From Pseudomonadota bacterium (GTDB lineage: Bacteria > Pseudomonadota > Gammaproteobacteria > Burkholderiales > Burkholderiaceae_B): a stretch of 6,741 bases of DNA. The number at the start of each line of letters is the position of its first letter. Within the stretch, counting starts at the first letter, position 1. The stretch spans positions 1 to 6,741 of the forward strand of contig JAEZGR010000288.1 of assembly GCA_023437255.1 (NCBI GenBank). Reading direction: 5' to 3'. The notes beneath the pieces are model-generated. The model was not told the DNA's origin and made no database searches. It worked only from the letters and a program-made list of their open reading frames with translations. Below, one piece after another: positions 1 through 5,993 of the stretch. The position numbers and the translations under genes were made by a program.

Positions 1-152
1 ATAACTACCCGCAGGGCCGGGTGACTGATCATCGCATCAACCTGACTTTGTACAAGCTGGCCCAGATCATGGAAGGCGATCTCGATGAACTGATCGGCGC
101 GCTCCGTGCCGAGCATCAGGCGGAACAGTTGGCCGCGCTGGGCCACGACTGA
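1..152 (+). CDS. prfA: Peptide chain release factor 1 (RF1), C-terminal 49 residues, partial at 5' edge
   Basis: RF1 recognises UAA and UAG in the ribosomal A site and triggers peptide release; it acts in the cytosol. Only the tail is present, read in frame from base 3 to the TGA at 150-152. The visible part opens with [19 protein letters not shown], the highly conserved segment that follows the GGQ domain in class I bacterial release factors. It then runs through an [10 protein letters not shown] stretch and a helical end ([17 protein letters not shown]). The RF1 assignment over RF2 rests on this tail and on prmC lying next to it, the usual prfA-prmC pairing. The stop codon is 4 nt before the chosen prmC start, so the two are probably co-transcribed and translationally coupled. 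The GGQ motif and the codon-recognition region lie outside the window, so their integrity cannot be judged. Confidence 0.93.
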   Translation, partial: NYPQGRVTDHRINLTLYKLAQIMEGDLDELIGALRAEHQAEQLAALGHD

Positions 153-156
153 CGCT

Positions 157-969
157 GTGGCCATCCTGCGCACGCTGCTTCAGCAAAGCCGGCTGCCTCC
201 ACTCGAAACCCGCATGCTCTGGCAGCAGGTGCTTCAGGTGCCGCGCGCCTGGCTGATCGCGCATGACGATGCTCACATCGCGCCCGATCAGCTGCAAGCC
301 TTTCGGGTGCTTGAGAATCGCCGCCAGGCGGGCGAGCCCATGGCCTATATTCTGGGAACCCGCGAGTTCATGGGGCACTCCTTTCAGGTGTCACCCGCGG
401 TATTGATACCGCGCCCTGAAACCGAACTTCTGGTCGAGAGGGCCGTCGAGTTGGTCGACGGCGGCCACGCGACAGATGTTCTGGATCTTGGCACGGGGTC
501 TGGCGCAATCGCGGTATCGATTGCACTAGCCTGCCCGCAAGCGCAGGTGCTGGCCACTGACCTGAGCGCCGAAGCCCTCGAGGTGGCTCGCCGCAATGCG
601 CTGGCGCTGGGTGCGTCAGTAGCGTTCCATCAGGGCAGCTGGTATCAAGCCCTGCCCGAAGGCAAGGTCTTTGATCTGATTGTGTCAAATCCGCCGTATA
701 TTCCTGTGGATGACCCCCATTTAACACAAGGCGACCTGCGCTTCGAGCCGTTCTCTGCTCTTAGCGATGGTCTCGATGGGCTGGAGGCGTACCGTGCAAT
801 TATTGCGGGCGCGCCAGCACATCTCAGATCGGGCGGCAGGCTGTACGTCGAACATGGTTGGGACCAAGCTGCCGCCGTTCAAGCTCTGCTGGCGCAGGCC
901 GGTTTCCTGTCGGTACACAGCTTGCCCGATTTGGCTGGCATACTACGCATTAGTGGCGGTCATCTTTAA
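157..969 (+). CDS. prmC: Release factor glutamine N5-methyltransferase PrmC (HemK)
   Basis: PrmC uses S-adenosylmethionine to methylate the glutamine of the GGQ motif in RF1 and RF2, which speeds peptide release. With the GTG at 157 the protein is 270 residues, close to the family norm. An N-terminal helical domain (about 1-80) ends in conserved PMAYILG (61-67) and IPRPETE (84-90). The Rossmann-type domain follows, with the SAM-binding LDLGTGSG (109-116) and the diagnostic NPPY catalytic motif (178-181), which holds the substrate glutamine. The ending DLAGILR is also typical. An in-frame GTG at 106 would add 17 residues and overlap prfA by 47 nt. I prefer 157 because family similarity starts there and it sits 4 nt after the prfA stop, although neither start has a clear Shine-Dalgarno sequence. 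The gene adjoins that of its substrate RF1. Confidence 0.95.
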   Translation: MAILRTLLQQSRLPPLETRMLWQQVLQVPRAWLIAHDDAHIAPDQLQAFRVLENRRQAGEPMAYILGTREFMGHSFQVSPAVLIPRPETELLVERAVELVDGGHATDVLDLGTGSGAIAVSIALACPQAQVLATDLSAEALEVARRNALALGASVAFHQGSWYQALPEGKVFDLIVSNPPYIPVDDPHLTQGDLRFEPFSALSDGLDGLEAYRAIIAGAPAHLRSGGRLYVEHGWDQAAAVQALLAQAGFLSVHSLPDLAGILRISGGHL

Positions 970-996
970 CCTTTTTTTATCGGAAGTTTCATCCCC

Positions 997-1323
997 ATGA
1001 GCGATGTTCAAGATTTCATTCGTGAAACCGTTACCACTCACCCTGTTGTCCTGTTCATGAAAGGAACCGCGCAGTTCCCACAATGCGGCTTCTCCGGTCG
1101 TGCGATTCAGGCGCTGCGTGAAGCGGGCGCAACCAAGCTGGTTACCGTGAACGTGCTCGAAGACGAAGAAGTGCGTCAGGGCATCAAGGTGTACTCGAAC
1201 TGGCCCACCATTCCTCAGCTCTACATCAAGGGCGAATTCATCGGTGGCTCCGACATCATCGGCGAAATGTTCCAGAGCGGTGAACTGCAGGCAGCACTGA
1301 AAGAGGCCGAGGCAGCCGAGTGA
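997..1323 (+). CDS. grxD: Monothiol CGFS glutaredoxin, Grx4/GrxD family
   Basis: This 108-residue protein is a single-domain monothiol glutaredoxin. The family binds a bridging [2Fe-2S] cluster with glutathione and passes clusters to target proteins, often with a BolA partner; it is not mainly a disulfide reductase. Visible hallmarks are MKGT (21-24), the PQCGFS active site (28-33, cysteine 30), the cis-proline loop WPTIPQLY (69-76) and the glutathione-site GGSD (83-86). The length matches stand-alone bacterial members. The ATG at 997 is preceded by a modest GGAAG at 982-986, 10 nt upstream. The gap to prmC is 27 nt and contains a run of seven Ts (972-978) but no stem-loop before it, so I do not call a terminator. 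The stop overlaps the ubiX start. Confidence 0.95.
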   Translation: MSDVQDFIRETVTTHPVVLFMKGTAQFPQCGFSGRAIQALREAGATKLVTVNVLEDEEVRQGIKVYSNWPTIPQLYIKGEFIGGSDIIGEMFQSGELQAALKEAEAAE

Positions 1324-1919
1324 GCAGTCCCAAGCGGCTTGTCGTAGGGGTGACCGGCGCCACCGGCGCCGTGTACGCACAGCGGCTGCTGCAGGTCGTT
1401 CGCGAAGCGGGCGGGGTCGAAACACATCTGGTGGTCTCCCCCCCGGGGGTGATGACCATCAAGCACGAGCTGGGGCTGTCGCGCCAGGCTTTTCACGAGC
1501 TTGCCGACCACGTGCACAGCTTTCGCGATATCGGCGCCTCGCTCGCCAGCGGCAGCTTCCGTACCGCCGGCATGGTCATCGCGCCGTGTTCGGTGCGCAC
1601 GCTCGCGGCGGTGGCCAATGGCCTTTCCGACAACCTGATCACGCGCGCGGCCGATGTCACGCTCAAAGAGCGGCGTCGGCTGGTCATGATGCTGCGCGAG
1701 ACGCCGTTCACACTCGCGCACCTGCGCAACATGACTGCCATTACCGAAATGGGTGGCGTCATTTTTCCGCCCTTGCCGGCTTTTTACCTGCAGCCGGCGT
1801 CCATCATCGAAATGGTCGATCACACGGTTGCCCGGGTGCTCGACCTCTTCGACATTGTGGTGCCCACCCAGCGTTGGGAAGGTATGCCGCTCAGTCCTGC
1901 ACAGCCTTCACAGGAATAA
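1320..1919 (+). CDS. ubiX: UbiX-family flavin prenyltransferase
   Basis: UbiX joins a dimethylallyl group to FMN, making the prenylated flavin cofactor of UbiD-type decarboxylases, which act in ubiquinone synthesis. The 199-residue length fits the family. In order: the N-terminal flavin-binding loop [11 protein letters not shown] (10-20), glutamate 50, the APCS segment (88-91) leading into [24 protein letters not shown] (109-119), RETP (126-129), an NM pair (137-138), and PLPAFYLQP (151-159) with tyrosine 156. Arginines 126 and 172 and tyrosine 156 line up with conserved active-site positions remembered from the Pseudomonas enzyme. The GTG start at 1320 lies in a GTGA overlap with the grxD stop, which suggests coupled translation. 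The last codons overlap ttcA antisense. Paralogues such as BsdB/VdcB-type subunits use the same fold and chemistry, but no ubiD-like partner is in the window, so housekeeping UbiX is the simplest reading. Confidence 0.93.
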   Translation: MSSPKRLVVGVTGATGAVYAQRLLQVVREAGGVETHLVVSPPGVMTIKHELGLSRQAFHELADHVHSFRDIGASLASGSFRTAGMVIAPCSVRTLAAVANGLSDNLITRAADVTLKERRRLVMMLRETPFTLAHLRNMTAITEMGGVIFPPLPAFYLQPASIIEMVDHTVARVLDLFDIVVPTQRWEGMPLSPAQPSQE

Positions 1920-2886
1920 CGCGGGGCCGGCGCACCTCTTCGGCTGCGTCGGCTTCGTCAATCTCTTCCTCAACAGCCGGCAGTGGGGCGTTGAAATCCT
2001 CAGAATCAAATGCGATATCGCCGGAGGGGTCGGGTCGGCCGTCGACCTGCAGATTCATGAAGTCGAAGAGGTCGCGGTCCATCAGGTGGCTGGGCACGAC
2101 GCGCGACAGTGCACCAAACACACTCCATGACCGGCCCGGGAAGCGCTTGTCCCAGTCGGCGATCATGCGCGAGACTTCCTTGCGCTTCAGGTTCTCTTGT
2201 GAGCCGCAAAGGTTGCACGGAATGATGGGGAACTGCTTGAGTTCGGCGTAGGCGATCAGGTCTTTTTCCTGAACATAGGCGAGCGGGCGGATCACGATGT
2301 TCTTGCCGTCGTCTGACTGCAGCTTGGGCGGCATGGCCTTCATGCGCCCACCATAGAACAGGTTCAGGAAGAAGGTGCCCAGAATGTCGTCGCGGTGGTG
2401 GCCCAGCGCGATCTTGGTCGCTCCGAGTTCGCCCGCCACCCGATACAGGATGCCGCGGCGCAGCCTGGAGCACAGGGAGCACATGGTCTTGCCTTCTTCG
2501 AGCACGCGAGTAACGATCGAGTATGTGTCCTGCGTTTCGATATGGAAAGGCACGCCCAGTGATTCCAGGTATTGGGGCAGCACATGGTCGGGGAAGCCGG
2601 GCTGCTTCTGGTCGAGGTTCACGGCCACAATGTCGAACTCGATGGGCGCCCGTTTCTGAAGCGTGAGCAGAATATCGAGCAGAGCGTACGAGTCCTTGCC
2701 ACCGGAAAGACAGACCATGACCTTGTCACCGTTCTGAATCATGTCGAAGTCGGTGATGGCGCGGGCCGTTTCACGGATCAGGCGTTTGCTGAGCTTGTTC
2801 GCGTTGATGCGCTCGCGCTGCGCGCGGCGGGCGTCTTCATGGTTTGAAGGAGGGGCTTCAACTAGGGCAGGGGAGGCGGAATCCAT
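1891..2886 (-). CDS. ttcA: tRNA 2-thiocytidine(32) synthetase TtcA
   Basis: TtcA thiolates cytidine 32 in the anticodon loop of some tRNAs, using ATP to activate the base and a [4Fe-4S] cluster to deliver sulfur. From the ATG at 2886 the protein is 331 residues. The PP-loop ATP-binding motif SGGKDS is at 61-66. The two cysteine pairs of the family are CSLC (136-139) and CNLC (224-227), and GHHRDD at 162-167 is also characteristic. All key residues are intact. After about residue 288 there is a low-complexity acidic tail (for example [12 protein letters not shown], 306-317) ending in basic and hydrophobic residues; the E. coli protein is shorter (about 311). The frame stays open upstream to 3114, but that part runs through folB in another frame and has no TtcA character. 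The start is 47 nt after the folB stop, with only weak Shine-Dalgarno likeness (CTGAAGACC before ATG). Confidence 0.95.
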   Translation of the reverse strand: MDSASPALVEAPPSNHEDARRAQRERINANKLSKRLIRETARAITDFDMIQNGDKVMVCLSGGKDSYALLDILLTLQKRAPIEFDIVAVNLDQKQPGFPDHVLPQYLESLGVPFHIETQDTYSIVTRVLEEGKTMCSLCSRLRRGILYRVAGELGATKIALGHHRDDILGTFFLNLFYGGRMKAMPPKLQSDDGKNIVIRPLAYVQEKDLIAYAELKQFPIIPCNLCGSQENLKRKEVSRMIADWDKRFPGRSWSVFGALSRVVPSHLMDRDLFDFMNLQVDGRPDPSGDIAFDSEDFNAPLPAVEEEIDEADAAEEVRRPRVIPVKAVQD

Positions 2887-2933
2887 GGTCTTCAGTCTGT
2901 GGTGATGCCGGGGTTGGCCGGCCGCCCGGGGCG

Positions 2934-3308
2934 TTATCGCGCCAGGTCGTCTCGGCTGCGTTGCACCTCGATGCCGACGGCGGCGCAATCGGAAAATGCC
3001 AGCGGTTTGCTCACACGTATGCGCAGTTGCCGCACTTCGGGAAACTCGTTGAAGATGCGTTCGACCAGCTGCTCGCTTAGCGTTTCCAAAAGGTGCACGT
3101 GGCGGCGGGTGCATTCGTCGACGATCGCGGCGCGTAGCTGGCGGTAATCGAGCACTGTGTGGATGTCGTTGTCGTGAACCTGTTGCGCAACATCGACGTC
3201 GAACTCGGCGTCGATGTGCAGCGGCTGCGTCGCCCGCAGTTCGTGTTCCAGAATGCCGATGCGGGCGTCGAGGGCGAGCTGTTCAAAGATGATGCGTCGG
3301 GTGGGCAT
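2934..3308 (-). CDS. folB: Dihydroneopterin aldolase FolB
   Basis: FolB converts 7,8-dihydroneopterin to 6-hydroxymethyl-7,8-dihydropterin and glycolaldehyde in folate synthesis. From the ATG at 3308 the protein has 124 residues, normal for this small tunnel-fold enzyme. Aligned from memory with the Staphylococcus aureus enzyme, the functional residues are kept: glutamate 21 (in GILEHE), tyrosine 55 (in [11 protein letters not shown]), the LLET stretch with glutamate 75, lysine 101 (VSKP) and the terminal VGIEV (111-115). The frame continues 18 codons upstream to a TTG at 3362, but that segment (TPNASVDLPDSETIHHP) is not FolB-like and overlaps a likely -10 box, so I prefer 3308, although it has no strong Shine-Dalgarno. 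The related epimerase/aldolase FolX is an alternative, but the neighbouring pterin reductase-like gene is consistent with either role. Confidence 0.92.
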   Translation of the reverse strand: MPTRRIIFEQLALDARIGILEHELRATQPLHIDAEFDVDVAQQVHDNDIHTVLDYRQLRAAIVDECTRRHVHLLETLSEQLVERIFNEFPEVRQLRIRVSKPLAFSDCAAVGIEVQRSRDDLAR

Positions 3309-3344
3309 GGGGTGGTGAATGGTCTCGGAATCGGGTAGATCGAC

Positions 3345-3361
3345 TGACGCATTTGGCGTCA
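3345..3361 (-). other. Small inverted repeat in the folB leader
   Basis: Six-base arms TGACGC and GCGTCA (minus strand 3361-3356 and 3350-3345) flank a 5-nt loop CAAAT. The element lies just downstream of the candidate -10 box, so it could be an operator half-site pair or a hairpin at the very 5' end of a folB transcript. It is short enough that chance is a real possibility. Confidence 0.3.
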
Positions 3362-3370
3362 ATCATAACA
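3362..3370 (-). promoter_or_regulatory. folB: Candidate extended -10 promoter for folB-ttcA
   Basis: On the minus strand the sequence reads TGTTATGAT: TATGAT at 3367-3362 matches the sigma-70 -10 consensus at five of six positions and is preceded by the TGn of an extended -10. I found no good -35 at 16-18 bp spacing (GGCCAA lies at 17), which extended -10 promoters can tolerate. Transcription would start near 3355, giving a leader of about 45-50 nt before the folB ATG at 3308. The AT-rich patch stands out in an otherwise GC-rich operon and in its widest gap. Confidence 0.35.
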
Positions 3371-3371
3371 G

Positions 3372-3393
3372 TGAGGCCCTTGGCTTGGCCTCA
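3372..3393 (-). other. Inverted repeat over the dehydrogenase stop codon (possible attenuator or weak terminator)
   Basis: The arms TGAGGCC and GGCCTCA (3393-3387 and 3378-3372 on the minus strand) form a perfect 7-bp stem with an 8-nt loop. The TGA of the first arm is the dehydrogenase stop codon itself. No T-run follows, so this is not a classical Rho-independent terminator. It could instead slow readthrough into folB, protect the upstream mRNA's 3' end or be chance in GC-rich DNA. The structure is visible in the sequence; its role is inference. Confidence 0.4.
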
Positions 3394-4170
3394 GGATTTC
3401 ATCATGCTGAAGTCGCGGTCCAAGCCAAGCAGGTGTTGTCCGCCGTCTACCACGAGGTCAACGCCCGTGATGCCCGGGCTTTCAAGCAGAAACTGTACCG
3501 CCCGTGCAATGTCGTGCGGCGTACTGGCCTGGCCCAGCGGAGCCATGCGATGCGTGTTCTCGAAGTCTTCGTCGGTTTGCAGATGGCTGGGTAGCGTCAG
3601 GCCCGGCGAGACACCGACCACGCGCACGTGCGGCGCAAGGGCCTTGGCCAGCATGGTGGTGGCGGTTTTCAAGGCGGCCTTGCTCAGGGTGTAAGAAAGA
3701 AAATCGGGGTTCGGGTTGCCAAGCTTCTGGTCGAGCAGGTTCACGACTACGCCCCGATCGGCGGGGCGTGTGTCGCGCACATGGCGGTGGAGCTCCTGCG
3801 CCAGCAGCAGGGGTGCCGCCAGGTTCGGCAACATGTGCTGCATCAGACACTCGGTGTTGAAGCTGTCGGCCCCATCGTACTCAAAGATGGCGGCATTGTT
3901 CACTACCGCGTCGACCCGCCCGAGGCCGACGACGGCTTCCGAAAACAGCCGGCGTGTATCGGCCTCGACATTCAGATCGGCTTGAATGAGGCAGTGACGC
4001 CCCCCAAAGGTGTCGAGCAAGCGCAGGGTGTGCTGCGCATCTTCGGCCGAGCTGCGGTAGTGAACCGCGATGTTCCAGCCTTCTTCTGCCAGAGCGCACG
4101 CGATATGCCGCCCGATACGATGTGCCGCCCCGGTGATCAGGGCCACACGCCGGAGTTCCGACTCAGCCAT
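3391..4170 (-). CDS. Short-chain dehydrogenase of the pteridine reductase / FolM type
   Basis: This 259-residue NADP-dependent short-chain dehydrogenase probably reduces a pterin or dihydrofolate-like compound. The cofactor loop reads TGAAHRIG (13-20), the TGX3RXG form typical of pteridine reductases (PTR1) and FolM, in place of the classical TGX3GXG. HYRSS (37-41) after strand 2 is consistent with NADPH preference, and NNAA (91-94) is a standard SDR motif. The catalytic set appears to be aspartate 147, tyrosine 160 and lysine 164; the D-x12-Y-x3-K spacing matches PTR1 as I remember it. VDGGQHL (241-247) is near the end. No export signal is visible, so it should be cytosolic. The ATG at 4170 has AAGGAG 6 nt upstream, inside the peptidase gene, and overlaps that gene's stop by 8 nt. 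folB is the next gene, supporting a role in folate or monapterin metabolism. Substrate is inferred, so no symbol is given. Confidence 0.88.
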   Translation of the reverse strand: MAESELRRVALITGAAHRIGRHIACALAEEGWNIAVHYRSSAEDAQHTLRLLDTFGGRHCLIQADLNVEADTRRLFSEAVVGLGRVDAVVNNAAIFEYDGADSFNTECLMQHMLPNLAAPLLLAQELHRHVRDTRPADRGVVVNLLDQKLGNPNPDFLSYTLSKAALKTATTMLAKALAPHVRVVGVSPGLTLPSHLQTDEDFENTHRMAPLGQASTPHDIARAVQFLLESPGITGVDLVVDGGQHLLGLDRDFSMMKS

Positions 4171-5959
4171 GGTGTGCTCCTTGCTCCTCGGCGCCCACTC
4201 GCTGCAGCCGGCACTCGGTCGCGGCGGGTTCCTTCAGCGTAACGGTGAATTGACGAAGCTCGTCGCGACGGAATACGTGGAACACCAGTTCTGCGCCCGG
4301 CGGATACCGGTTCAGTAGCGCGGTCAGAGCCTTCTCGTCCTGGATGCGCAGGCCGTCGACGGCGACAAGAGAGTCGCCTGCGGAAAGCCCCGCCTCATGG
4401 ACAACGCCGCCTTCGTAAACCGTGGCGATTGTGCAGTGGCCCCCAGCGCTGCGCAAGCGGGCATCCAGCCGTGAGTCGCTCTTGGGTGCTTCCCATGAAA
4501 CGGTGATGCCCAGTGGACTCAGAAGCTCGGCCAGCGGGACATCCTCGCGGCCGTGGGCATGGCGCGCAAGGAATGCTGTGGCGTCGAAGCCGGTGGCTTC
4601 ATGAATGAGCGCCGGCATTTCTTCTTCGTGCACGCCCGCGACTTGGCCGCGATAGAAGTCGCGGCCATAGCGCTGCCACATCAGGCGCATTACATCGTCC
4701 AGCGAATGTTGGTCGCCGGTGGCTTCGCGGATCGCGAGGTCGAGGCCCAGCGCAACCAGCGAGCCTTTGGTGTAGTAGCTCACCAAGGCGTTTGGCGAGT
4801 TCTCGTCTTGCTTGTAATAGCGGGTCCAGGCGTCGAAAGAACTTTCTGCCACGCTTTGCTTCATTCGGCCCGGGCCCCGGTGCACCAGGGTGATCGTCTT
4901 TCCGATCCGGCGCAGATAGGCCGCCTCGTCGATCACGCCGGCGCGCAGCAGGAAAAGGTCATCGTAATAAGAGGTGAAGCCTTCAAACACCCACAGCAGT
5001 TCAGTGTGGTTCTCGCGCGCAAGGTCATAGGGCGCAAATACGGCGGGCTTGATTCGCTTCACGTTCCAGGTGTGGAAGTACTCGTGACTCACCAGCCCGA
5101 GGAAGTTCTCATAGCCTTCGCCGGTTTCCCGCTGACCACGCGATGGCAGGTCGGATCGGCTGCACATCAGGGCGGTGGAGGCCCGGTGCTCAAGTCCCCC
5201 ATAGCCGTCGCCTGTCACCATGGTCATGAACACGTAGCGATCGCTGCTGTCCAGAAACGGCGCTTCACGTGTTTCCGGCTCGAAGAACGTGATCTGTGTT
5301 TCGCAAATGCGCCGGGTGTCTTCCGCGATGCGTTCGAGATCCAGATACGGCACGACCCCGGTGAAGACCATTTCATGCTGCGCGCCGCAGGCTTCGAAGG
5401 TCACCACTTGCGGGGTGCCCATCTCTACCGGATGATCGATGAGTGCGTCGTAATCGGGCGCGCGGTACATGCCAAATCCATGGCGTGGCGCCTCCAGCTC
5501 GTGACCGGCCGCTTCCGACAGCGAAGTGTGGACACGCCAATGCGCCATTCCCGGCGGCGCCTGCAGCAGCACGTGGCAGGGTTGGTCTTCCTTCCCGACA
5601 ACGGCCAGAAACACGCTGGTTCCATTGAAGAAGGCATGGGTCTCGTCGATATGCGCGCCGCGCACAGAGAGATCCCAAGCGTAGACCACATACTGAACCA
5701 CCAGAGGGCCGGCGCAGGGCGCGCAGCGCCAGCTATGGTTGCCGGTCTTCTCGACGGGCACGGGCTGGCCGTCGCAGTGCGCCTCAATGGTTTCGACTTG
5801 ACGTGCAAAATCTCGAATAAGATAGCTGCCGGGAATCCACGCAGGCAGGGCGAGCGCCTGGCCTTGCGGATCGGGTTCGGAGATGGTCAGCGTGATACGT
5901 AGCCGGTGGCCGCCGAGGTCGTGCGGAACCAGCGCATAAAGTATGGATTCGGTTTTCAT
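4163..5959 (-). CDS. M61-family metallopeptidase with C-terminal PDZ domain
   Basis: This 598-residue protein belongs to the M61 zinc aminopeptidases, whose founding member is the glycyl aminopeptidase of Sphingomonas. The N-terminal half (about 1-200) is the beta-rich M61 N domain, with the conserved ALPAWIPGSYLIRDF stretch (37-51) near its start. The catalytic domain has GGLEH (254-258), the zinc motif HEYFH (292-296) followed by TWNVKRIKP, and the likely third zinc ligand glutamate 326 in WVFEGFTSYY. A PDZ-like domain spans about 506-575 (EAGLSAGDSLVAVDGLRI). Length and domain order are normal for the family. No signal peptide or membrane segment is visible, so a cytosolic location is likely. 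The ATG at 5959 has only AGGA immediately before it, a poorly spaced ribosome site. It appears to be the first gene of the minus-strand set; its natural substrate is unknown. Confidence 0.93.
   Translation of the reverse strand: MKTESILYALVPHDLGGHRLRITLTISEPDPQGQALALPAWIPGSYLIRDFARQVETIEAHCDGQPVPVEKTGNHSWRCAPCAGPLVVQYVVYAWDLSVRGAHIDETHAFFNGTSVFLAVVGKEDQPCHVLLQAPPGMAHWRVHTSLSEAAGHELEAPRHGFGMYRAPDYDALIDHPVEMGTPQVVTFEACGAQHEMVFTGVVPYLDLERIAEDTRRICETQITFFEPETREAPFLDSSDRYVFMTMVTGDGYGGLEHRASTALMCSRSDLPSRGQRETGEGYENFLGLVSHEYFHTWNVKRIKPAVFAPYDLARENHTELLWVFEGFTSYYDDLFLLRAGVIDEAAYLRRIGKTITLVHRGPGRMKQSVAESSFDAWTRYYKQDENSPNALVSYYTKGSLVALGLDLAIREATGDQHSLDDVMRLMWQRYGRDFYRGQVAGVHEEEMPALIHEATGFDATAFLARHAHGREDVPLAELLSPLGITVSWEAPKSDSRLDARLRSAGGHCTIATVYEGGVVHEAGLSAGDSLVAVDGLRIQDEKALTALLNRYPPGAELVFHVFRRDELRQFTVTLKEPAATECRLQRVGAEEQGAHHG
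4177..4182 (-). promoter_or_regulatory. Ribosome binding site of the dehydrogenase gene
   Basis: AAGGAG on the minus strand sits 6 nt before the ATG at 4170. It lies inside the last codons of the peptidase gene and fixes the dehydrogenase start despite the 8-nt ATGGCTGA overlap with the peptidase stop. Confidence 0.75.
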
Positions 5960-5993
5960 TCCTGAATATTAACGTTACGTAGAAGGAGACGGC
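5960..5993. promoter_or_regulatory. Short divergent intergenic region with overlapping palindromes
   Basis: Only 34 bp separate the divergent ATGs of the peptidase (5959, minus) and the enoyl-CoA hydratase (5994, plus). It is AT-rich at 5966-5981 and holds the palindromes TAACGTTA (5970-5977) and TACGTA (5976-5981), which share two bases. Weak -10-like hexamers exist on both strands (TATTAA at 5967-5972 plus; TAATAT read on the minus strand in the same patch), but no matching -35 elements were convincing. Promoter elements for both genes probably extend into the opposite coding region. Confidence 0.4.
5981..5988 (+). promoter_or_regulatory. Ribosome binding site of the enoyl-CoA hydratase gene
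   Basis: AGAAGGAG lies 5 nt before the ATG at 5994 and is the strongest Shine-Dalgarno sequence in the window. It selects 5994 over the in-frame ATG at 6006. Confidence 0.8.

Noticed and set aside
106..156. Earlier GTG start for prmC giving 287 residues
   Set aside because: The extra 17 residues overlap prfA out of frame and do not resemble PrmC N-termini; the GTG at 157 gives the usual length.
970..980. T-run between prmC and grxD as a possible terminator
   Set aside because: No GC-rich stem precedes the seven Ts, and the 27-nt gap and same orientation suggest the genes are read through.
1353..1370. Tandem 9-bp repeat ACCGGCGCC near the start of ubiX
   Set aside because: It encodes the TGATGA part of the flavin-binding loop with identical codons, so protein constraint and codon preference explain it.
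1867..1878. CCCA/TGGG inverted repeat downstream of the ttcA stop as a terminator
   Set aside because: The stem is only 4 bp, lies within ubiX coding sequence and has no T-run on the minus strand.
2916..2923. GGCCGGCC palindrome between folB and ttcA
   Set aside because: It is a short GC-only palindrome in a GC-rich spacer. Competing pairings are possible and no T-run follows, so I do not call a terminator or operator.
2887..3114. A 76-codon N-terminal extension of ttcA
   Set aside because: It would run through folB in another frame, is arginine- and histidine-rich with no TtcA likeness, and family similarity begins after the ATG at 2886.
4553..5902. A 449-codon open frame on the plus strand opposite the peptidase gene
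   Set aside because: It is entirely antisense to a well-supported M61 gene and its translation has no recognisable domain. Long stop-free antisense frames are expected in GC-rich coding DNA.
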